A program made the position numbers and the translations under genes. 6,216 nucleotides of DNA, taken from assembly GCA_937925515.1 (NCBI GenBank), contig CALALP010000003.1, positions 1 to 6,216 of the forward strand, given 5' to 3'. Below the pieces are notes generated by a model. That model was given only the letters and a program-made list of their open reading frames with translations. It was not told where the DNA came from and did not search any database. Shown here one piece after another: positions 1 to 4,426 of this stretch; within the stretch, counting starts at the first letter, position 1; each line of letters opens with the position of its first letter. The DNA comes from an uncultured Lachnoanaerobaculum sp. Its GTDB lineage: Bacteria > Bacillota > Clostridia > Lachnospirales > Lachnospiraceae.

Positions 1-1156
1 AACCAATCATAAAGTCAACGTGAACATCTGAACGGTTAAGTCCTGCAGCTTCAAGTTCTTCTTCGCTCATCTCTGCACCACCAACAACGCTAGTCGCATA
101 TGCTGCACCGATAGCCAAGTGGTTAGAGGCATTTTCATCAAAAAGAGTTTGATAGAATAAGATTCCTGAATTTGATATAGGAGAATCATGTGGTACTAAT
201 GCTACCTCTCCAATACTTTTTGCACCCTCATCAGTATCAAGGAGTTGCTTTAAAATATCATATCCTTTCTTTGCCTCAAAATCCACAACCTTTCCGTCTT
301 TAAAAGTAAGCTTAAAGTCATCTATAATATTACCTTGATAAGATAAAGGTCTTTTATTTGAAACATAGCCGTTTATATTGTATTTGTCTGCACATGTGAA
401 TACTTCCTCAGTAGGCATATTTGGTAAAAATGCAGTTCCTTTTGAGTTTTCACTTCCTGCTGCAAGCCATACATGATTTTGTGGAAGTCCAACTGTAAGG
501 TCTGTTCCATTAGAAGTATAATGAAGTGCTTTAAAACTTTTTTCATTAAGATACTTAGCTCTTTTAGATAAGTTATTATAGTGTTCTTCCCAAGCTTTGA
601 CAGGGTCTTCTTTGTCAATTCTTACAGTTTTAAGTATGGCATCTAAGAGTTTTTCCTTAGCTTTTTCTTCGTCTTTTTCCTCAGGGAATACTAACTTTGC
701 CCAATCAGCTGACGGATAACTTGCTATTGTCCAAGAGTTGGCGTCAGTCATTATGCGAGAACGATAATATTTAAATGCCTCTCCTACATTTTTAGCAACA
801 GCTCCAAGTTTTTCAGAATCAATACCTGCAAATAAATTAGGAGAACTACTTAGAATATGTATAAATACTACATTATTATCTAAGTAATCATTCCTTTCAT
901 CTACAAGCCACTTTGGGACATGAGAATAAGTTTCAGTGTCTTGATACTGAGCATGTAGGCGTGAAAGTCTATCATCTGAAAGTTTTATATGTACATCGCT
1001 TGCTCCAAGTTTATAAGCTTTTTCTGCAATTCTATGTACTAGTGGGAGTGAGTCAGTAGTGGTATTTATCCAAACTTTTTGCCCATTTTGTACATTTGCA
1101 CCGATTTTTACTATTATTTCAGCATATTTGTCTAGTTTTGAATCTAAATTTTCCAT
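1..1156 (-). CDS. ampS: M29-family metallo-aminopeptidase (AmpS/PepS type), C-terminus cut off by window edge
   Basis: This is a cytoplasmic, two-metal aminopeptidase that removes N-terminal residues from peptides; family members have broad specificity. Reading leftwards from the ATG at 1156 gives 385 codons with no stop. M29 enzymes are about 410 residues, so roughly 25 residues lie outside the window. Family signatures are intact: FLPNMPTEEVFT (residues 243-254, metal ligand Glu250 or Glu251), GEVALVPHDSPIS (316-328, Glu317), DENASNHLAIG (340-350, His346) and DVHVDFMIG (377-385, His379 and Asp381). This spacing matches the Glu/Glu/His/His/Asp ligand set known for Thermus AmpT. The start is fixed by AAGGAG (complement of 1165-1170), 8 nt before the ATG. 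There is no signal peptide or membrane segment. It is divergent from htrA and shares a 244-bp control region with it. The family call is firm; the choice of symbol (ampS or pepS) is a naming convention. Confidence 0.95.
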   Translation of the reverse strand, partial: MENLDSKLDKYAEIIVKIGANVQNGQKVWINTTTDSLPLVHRIAEKAYKLGASDVHIKLSDDRLSRLHAQYQDTETYSHVPKWLVDERNDYLDNNVVFIHILSSSPNLFAGIDSEKLGAVAKNVGEAFKYYRSRIMTDANSWTIASYPSADWAKLVFPEEKDEEKAKEKLLDAILKTVRIDKEDPVKAWEEHYNNLSKRAKYLNEKSFKALHYTSNGTDLTVGLPQNHVWLAAGSENSKGTAFLPNMPTEEVFTCADKYNINGYVSNKRPLSYQGNIIDDFKLTFKDGKVVDFEAKKGYDILKQLLDTDEGAKSIGEVALVPHDSPISNSGILFYQTLFDENASNHLAIGAAYATSVVGGAEMSEEELEAAGLNRSDVHVDFMIG

Positions 1157-1216
1157 ATTGAAATCTCCTTGTATTAACTATTCTTTATCATTTATTTCAT
1201 CATAAGTAACAGTAAC

Positions 1217-1245
1217 ATTATATTACATAGAAATTATAATATCAA
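1217..1245 (-). promoter_or_regulatory. Sigma-A-type promoter of the M29 aminopeptidase gene
   Basis: On the minus strand, -35 TTGATA (complement of 1240-1245) and -10 TATAAT (complement of 1217-1222) are separated by exactly 17 bp. Only one position departs from the TTGACA/TATAAT consensus. Transcription would start near 1210, giving a leader of about 54 nt with the ribosome binding site at 1165-1170. The leader shows no obvious structure. This is inferred from sequence match only. Confidence 0.75.
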
Positions 1246-1265
1246 ATCATTTCACAAACTAAACA

Positions 1266-1304
1266 TTTTAGAAACACAATTTTGCCATTTTAAGAACACA
1301 ATTT
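1266..1304 (+). repeat. 22-bp-spaced direct repeat, candidate activator site for htrA
   Basis: TTTTAGAAACACAATTT (1266-1282) and TTTTAAGAACACAATTT (1288-1304) match at 15 of 17 positions and repeat at a 22-bp interval, so both face the same side of the helix. If the extended -10 at 1318-1326 is used, the copies centre near -59 and -37. OmpR/PhoB-family response regulators commonly bind tandem sites there. The regulator is not in the window and the function is inferred. Confidence 0.5.
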
Positions 1305-1326
1305 ATACACAAGACATTGTTATTAT
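1282..1326 (+). promoter_or_regulatory. htrA promoter region, two alternatives
   Basis: Alternative A is an extended -10, TGT-TATTAT (1318-1326), with no good -35. It would rely on an activator bound to the direct repeat just upstream and would start near 1333, leaving a leader of about 68 nt. Alternative B is TTGCCA (1282-1287), a 16-bp spacer and TATACA (1304-1309), which would place the second repeat copy inside the spacer and suggest repression. I slightly prefer A because the repeat then sits in the usual activator position, but the sequence cannot decide between them. Confidence 0.4.
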
Positions 1327-1388
1327 CATTACATAGTTTCAAAGGAAATAAAAAATACTTTATAAGAGATTTTTGAAGGGTATTAAAT

Positions 1389-1393
1389 GGAGG
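1389..1393 (+). promoter_or_regulatory. Ribosome binding site of htrA
   Basis: GGAGG lies 7 nt before the ATG at 1401. It supports this start and therefore the inclusion of the whole repeat-rich N-terminal tail in the protein. Confidence 0.85.
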
Positions 1394-1400
1394 TATCAAA

Positions 1401-3182
1401 ATGAGAGAAGAATTTGAAAACAATAACATTGAAAATAATAACTTAGAAAATAATAACATTGAAAACAGCAATATTGAAAATAGTAACTTAAATAATAACT
1501 TAGAAAGCAGTAATATAAATCAAGAAGACGAAATAGTAGAAGAAATACCTTTTACTCCTGATACAAGTTCAAAGCAAGGATTTAATAATGATTTTACAAT
1601 GAGTAGAAATAACTTTGAGAGTTCATCACAAGAAAATAATAATCAAGTATATGAAAGCAACAATTCAAATCAAAACTATGAAAATATAGACAATAGTTAT
1701 CCAAACAGTGAAAGTCAAAGCTATGAGAATATAGATAATAGCTATTCAAATGAAAATCAAAGCTATGAAAACATAGATAATAATTATTCAAATGAAAATC
1801 AAAGCTATGAGAACATAAATAATACTTATACAAGTCCTGAAAACCAAGGCTTTAACAACAATTATCAACAACAGGCAAATGATTTTAGTTCAAATCATGC
1901 AAATGAGGAAAGAGCTTTTAATGAACATATTAAAAGAAATATCAAAAAGAAAAAGTCAGGTATAGCAAAGAGAATATTTGTTATTATGACTTCAGCTGCA
2001 CTCTTTGGAGTAGTTGCAGGAGCAAGTATGATAGGTGTTACTAAATTAGCTTATAATACAGGTGTTTTACCTAAGGGAGGTAATACTGTGATAGGTAGAG
2101 CAGTTGATGAAACTAGCAAACAAGTAAAACTTAATACAGTAGTGGCAAATAGTACAACTCAAAGTATAAGCAGTTCAAGTTCAGATGTATCAGCAATAGT
2201 AGAAAAGGCAATGCCGTCAGTAGTTGCTATAAATGCTGAAACTACTGTTTCTCAAAGAGGGTGGTTTGGAGAAAGTCAGACTTATAAAACTCCTACAAGC
2301 GGTTCAGGTATCATAATAGGTGAAAATGATGAAGAACTTTTAATTGTAACCAATAATCATGTGGTTCAAGATACCAACAAACTGAGTGTAGTTTTCATAG
2401 ATCAAAAAGAAGTTAAAGCAACAGTAAAAGGTGGTGATTCAGATAATGACCTTGCAGTCATTGCAGTAAAACTTTCAGATTTAACTCAAGAAACAAGAGA
2501 TAAGATTGCACTTGCATCTATTGGAAATTCAGATGCACTTAAGGTAGGTCAAGGAGTTGTTGCAATCGGAAATGCCTTAGGTTATGGTCAATCTGTAACA
2601 GTCGGCTATGTTTCTGCCCTTAATAGGGAAGTAAAAACTGATGACGGAGATAGCAGAAAGTTTATACAAACAGATGCTGCTATTAACCCGGGTAATTCAG
2701 GTGGTGCATTATTAAATATGAATGGAGAGGTAATAGGAATTAACTCTGTTAAATACTCTTCAACTCAAGTAGAGGGAATGGGATATGCAATTCCTATTAC
2801 AGCAGTTCAAGATATTATTACAGAACTTTCAAATAAACCTACTAGAACAGTGGTTTCAGATGAGGAACAAGGTACACTAGGTATCCAAGCACAAAATATA
2901 GATGAGTCAATTTCAAAAGCTTATGATATACCGAAAGGAGTATACATTTACAAGATAGTTCCGGATAGTGCAGCCTCAAAGTCTGAACTTAGGGAAAAAG
3001 ACATTATCACTAAGATTAATGAAGAAAAGATAGAAAATTATGAGCAATTAAAGGAGGCTTTATCATATTATAAAGCAGGAGACACTATAACTGTTACAAT
3101 TAATAGGCTTAGAGATAGTGAGTATCAGGAAGAAAAAATTGAGATTAAATTAGGAAGTAAAAGCGATTTAACAAGGCAATAA
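1401..3182 (+). CDS. htrA: Membrane-anchored HtrA/DegP-like S1C serine protease with PDZ domain and long Asn-rich N-terminal tail
   Basis: This is an envelope quality-control protease and chaperone, 593 residues, acting on misfolded proteins outside the membrane. Domain order: residues 1-180 are a hydrophilic, Asn/Glu/Ser/Tyr-rich, probably disordered tail; KRNIKKKKSGIAKR (178-191) is a positive cluster; about 191-216 is one membrane helix (N-terminus inside); about 217-262 is a linker; about 263-478 is the trypsin-like domain; about 488-585 is one PDZ domain. The catalytic triad is complete: His320 (TNNHVV), Asp350 (DNDLAV) and Ser433 (GNSGGAL). The oxyanion region INPGNSGG is normal. Many Gram-positive HtrA proteins are near 400 residues, and the excess here is all in the tail. 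The strong GGAGG at 1389 supports the ATG. A direct repeat upstream suggests control by an unseen regulator, and a terminator follows 10 nt after the stop. The protease call is very secure; the role of the tail is unknown. Confidence 0.97.
   Translation: MREEFENNNIENNNLENNNIENSNIENSNLNNNLESSNINQEDEIVEEIPFTPDTSSKQGFNNDFTMSRNNFESSSQENNNQVYESNNSNQNYENIDNSYPNSESQSYENIDNSYSNENQSYENIDNNYSNENQSYENINNTYTSPENQGFNNNYQQQANDFSSNHANEERAFNEHIKRNIKKKKSGIAKRIFVIMTSAALFGVVAGASMIGVTKLAYNTGVLPKGGNTVIGRAVDETSKQVKLNTVVANSTTQSISSSSSDVSAIVEKAMPSVVAINAETTVSQRGWFGESQTYKTPTSGSGIIIGENDEELLIVTNNHVVQDTNKLSVVFIDQKEVKATVKGGDSDNDLAVIAVKLSDLTQETRDKIALASIGNSDALKVGQGVVAIGNALGYGQSVTVGYVSALNREVKTDDGDSRKFIQTDAAINPGNSGGALLNMNGEVIGINSVKYSSTQVEGMGYAIPITAVQDIITELSNKPTRTVVSDEEQGTLGIQAQNIDESISKAYDIPKGVYIYKIVPDSAASKSELREKDIITKINEEKIENYEQLKEALSYYKAGDTITVTINRLRDSEYQEEKIEIKLGSKSDLTRQ
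1416..1517 (+). repeat. In-frame 15-bp tandem repeat (ENNNI/L pentapeptides) at the start of htrA
   Basis: Residues 6-39 of HtrA are seven tandem units: ENNNI, ENNNL, ENNNI, ENSNI, ENSNL, NNNL (one residue short) and ESSNI. The 15-bp DNA units are close copies, for example GAAAACAATAACATT and GAAAATAATAACATT. Because the units are multiples of 3 bp, gain or loss of copies would keep the frame. Confidence 0.9.
1671..1844 (+). repeat. In-frame 42-45-bp tandem repeat (QSYENIDNSY units) in htrA
   Basis: HtrA residues 91-148 form four tandem units of 15, 14, 14 and 15 residues, starting at 1671, 1716, 1758 and 1800. The core is Q-S/N-Y-E-N-I-D/N-N-x-Y followed by an Asn/Ser/Glu-rich spacer. Units 2 and 3 agree at 38 of 42 bases, so duplication looks recent or maintained. 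Each unit carries two tyrosines in a fixed spacing. The repeats lie in the cytoplasmic tail, before the membrane helix. Confidence 0.9.
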
Positions 3183-3192
3183 ACATTGAACT

Positions 3193-3228
3193 AAACAGGG
3201 AATGTTGCAAAACAGCCCCTGTTTTTTT
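3193..3228 (+). terminator. Intrinsic terminator after htrA
   Basis: AAACAGGG (3193-3200) pairs with CCCTGTTT (3217-3224), followed by a run of seven T (3222-3228). Inside, TGTT (3203-3206) pairs with AACA (3211-3214) around a GCAA loop. An AA/GC internal mismatch separates the two stems. The terminator begins 10 nt after the htrA stop, so htrA is probably transcribed alone. Confidence 0.88.
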
Positions 3229-3457
3229 ATAATCTAAATTATAGTTCATTTTCCTAGTTAAATATTTCCAATTAGAACAAAACTTATTACTGTCTGATTA
3301 TAGCTTATGAAGTATAGATTTTACTTGAAAAAATTTAGAGAAATTTATTGTTTGCTTGGAATTATGTTATTTTAATAAAAGTTTATCAGGCATAAGCTTT
3401 TTCTTAGACAATATTACAATATTTATTTAATTTTAAAATAAAAAATAATAACATAAC
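3229..3457. other. AT-rich intergenic stretch without recognisable gene
   Basis: No open frame with a plausible ribosome binding site, no tRNA-like fold and no mobile-element gene is visible on either strand. The one internal structure I could find is the separated dyad at 3291-3410, listed on its own. The rest is A/T runs. Confidence 0.6.
3291..3410. repeat. Two-part inverted repeat in the htrA-cutC spacer
   Basis: TGTCT (3291-3295) is complementary to AGACA (3406-3410), and AGCTTATG (3302-3309) to CATAAGCT (3391-3398), in nested order and with short unpaired segments between. The loop is 81 nt. It lies after the htrA terminator and before the cutC promoter, so it is unclear whether it is transcribed. 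It could be chance in AT-rich DNA, a degenerate small element, or a structured RNA. Confidence 0.3.
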
Positions 3458-3487
3458 TTGACAAGTGTTTGACTTTTGTCTGATAAT
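3458..3487 (+). promoter_or_regulatory. cutC promoter
   Basis: A perfect -35 TTGACA (3458-3463), an 18-bp spacer and -10 GATAAT (3482-3487, 5 of 6 consensus) would start transcription near 3494, leaving a leader of about 138 nt before cutC. The spacer contains a second TTGAC exactly 11 bp downstream of the first, giving tandem units at 3458-3468 and 3469-3479. It also contains GACAA (3460-3464) facing TTGTC (3476-3480). A regulator could bind over the promoter here, but no known operator was recognised. Confidence 0.65.
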
Positions 3488-3523
3488 ATTAAATATAAAG
3501 ATTTATGCAAATTCTATGTTCAA

Positions 3524-3592
3524 TTATTAGGTTATTTGTAAATGAAAACAAAATTACTTAAATTAAAAAGATGTTTAGAAACAACCTAATAA
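3524..3592 (+). promoter_or_regulatory. Long imperfect hairpin in the cutC leader
   Basis: TTATTAGGTT (3524-3533) is the exact reverse complement of AACCTAATAA (3583-3592). Pairing continues inward after single mismatches: TTT with AAA, then TAAA with TTTA, for 17 pairs over 19 positions around an A-rich loop of about 31 nt. It falls inside the predicted cutC leader, about 40 nt before the start codon. There is no T-tract, so it is not an ordinary terminator. It matches no riboswitch class I can name. Confidence 0.4.
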
Positions 3593-3619
3593 AATAGTTC
3601 TATATGTCAAAAAATTAAC

Positions 3620-3627
3620 AGGAGAGG
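3620..3627 (+). promoter_or_regulatory. Ribosome binding site of cutC
   Basis: AGGAGAGG precedes the ATG at 3632 with 4 nt after its last G, or 7 nt after the GGAG core. It supports this start. Confidence 0.85.
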
Positions 3628-3631
3628 TAAT

Positions 3632-4333
3632 ATGTTTAGAGAAGTGTGTGTTGAAAACCTAACTAGTATAGAGAGAATGTTACAGGCAGGTGTTGATAGG
3701 GTTGAGTTATGTGATAATTTATATGTTGGAGGAACTACTCCAAGCTTAGGGGTTATAGAGCAGGCAAAGGAAATTACAAAAAGATATAAAAAAGAACTTG
3801 CAGTTATAATAAGAGCAAGGGGTGGAGATTTTAAGTATAAGGATTTTGAAAAATATGCAATGTTTCAAGATATTGTATATGCAGCTAAAGCAGGTGTTGA
3901 TAGACTTGTTATTGGTGCACTTAAGGATTCAGAAAAAGTTAAAAGAGGAAAGAGCATAGGTCTTGAAGCTGATTATAATTGGATATTCTTAGCAATAAGA
4001 AAAGCAAAAAATATAAAGCCTGATATGAAGTTTACATTTCACATGGCATTTGACCATATTGAAAGTGTGAAAATGCGTTTAGAGGCTATTGAGAAACTTT
4101 CACAACTTGGCATTGATACCATACTTACACATGGTTCAAAAAGTAAAAATGATATTTTTGAAAATGTAGATAACATAACCGAATACATAAAAAGAGCAAA
4201 AGATGTAAATATGACAATTATGTTAGGTGGTGGTGTTGACTACGAAAAAAGTATTGAATTGTATAAAAATATTCCTAATTTAACTCATGTACATGGTACA
4301 AGAATTGTAGAGGATATATGGCTTAACATGTAG
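3632..4333 (+). CDS. cutC: CutC family protein (copper homeostasis family, TIM barrel)
   Basis: The product is 233 residues, cytoplasmic and without signal peptide or membrane helix; it is predicted to fold as a TIM barrel. Family blocks in order: REVCVEN (3-9), DRVELCDNLYVGGTTPS (22-38), VIIRARGGDFKY (58-69), DRLVIGAL (90-97), FTFHMAFDH (134-142), IDTILTHGSK (161-170), IMLGGGV (196-202) and THVHGTRIV (218-226). Cys6 and Cys27 line up, with the same 21-residue spacing, with Cys31 and Cys52 of human CutC, which have been proposed to bind Cu(I). FHMAFD, THG and HGTR are, as I recall, features of Firmicute members. The biochemical role of the family is unsettled: the E. coli cutC copper phenotype was later ascribed to the small RNA MicL overlapping the gene, while Enterococcus data support copper handling. 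No copper-sensor gene or recognised copper operator is present here, so the copper role is inferred from family only. Confidence 0.93.
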   Translation: MFREVCVENLTSIERMLQAGVDRVELCDNLYVGGTTPSLGVIEQAKEITKRYKKELAVIIRARGGDFKYKDFEKYAMFQDIVYAAKAGVDRLVIGALKDSEKVKRGKSIGLEADYNWIFLAIRKAKNIKPDMKFTFHMAFDHIESVKMRLEAIEKLSQLGIDTILTHGSKSKNDIFENVDNITEYIKRAKDVNMTIMLGGGVDYEKSIELYKNIPNLTHVHGTRIVEDIWLNM

Positions 4334-4342
4334 ATATATCAG

Positions 4343-4371
4343 TTGCCAATGTTTCAAGTGTGTATTATACT
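4343..4371 (+). promoter_or_regulatory. glnS promoter
   Basis: -35 TTGCCA (4343-4348), a 17-bp spacer and -10 TATACT (4366-4371) begin 10 nt after the cutC stop. The start near 4378 gives a leader of about 49 nt, too short for a T-box. Since no terminator follows cutC, glnS may be transcribed both from here and by read-through. Confidence 0.68.
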
Positions 4372-4412
4372 AAAAGCATTGATTTTTGATAAATAAATAT
4401 CTGATATAGTTT

Positions 4413-4419
4413 GAGGGGG
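4413..4419 (+). promoter_or_regulatory. Ribosome binding site that decides the TTG start of glnS
   Basis: GAGGGGG ends 7 nt before TTG at 4427. The next in-frame ATG encodes Met115, well past the HIGH active-site motif, so the TTG must be the start or very near it. Confidence 0.8.
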
Positions 4420-4426
4420 AATTAAT

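Noticed and set aside
373..618. Minus-strand open frame inside the aminopeptidase
   Set aside because: It is out of frame with the M29 gene, which has intact metal-binding motifs across the same bases.
1268..1471. Minus-strand open frame rich in Leu/Phe/Ser opposite the htrA start
   Set aside because: It is the complement of the ENNNI repeat and the htrA promoter, has no ribosome binding site, and its repeats mirror the sense gene.
1594..1833. Minus-strand open frame with repeated HSFDFHL motifs
   Set aside because: The repeats are the complement of the YENIDNSY units of htrA; codon structure belongs to the sense strand.
1671..1844. CRISPR-like periodic repeat
   Set aside because: The units are directly abutting, codon-phased and degenerate at third positions, with no unique spacers, so they are protein repeats.
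3183..3631. tRNA or other RNA gene in the largest spacer
   Set aside because: There is no cloverleaf-compatible arms, GGTTCRANTCC-like T-arm or CCA end, and the stretch is too AT-rich for a structural RNA of a known class.
3632..4333. CutC substitutions relative to E. coli (FHMAFD for FHRAFD, THG for TSG, HGTR for HSSA)
   Set aside because: As I recall, these are shared by Firmicute CutC proteins such as that of Enterococcus, so they are a subfamily trait rather than damage.
4334..4426. T-box or other riboswitch before glnS
   Set aside because: The predicted leader is about 49 nt, too short for a T-box specifier stem and antiterminator, and there is no terminator hairpin.
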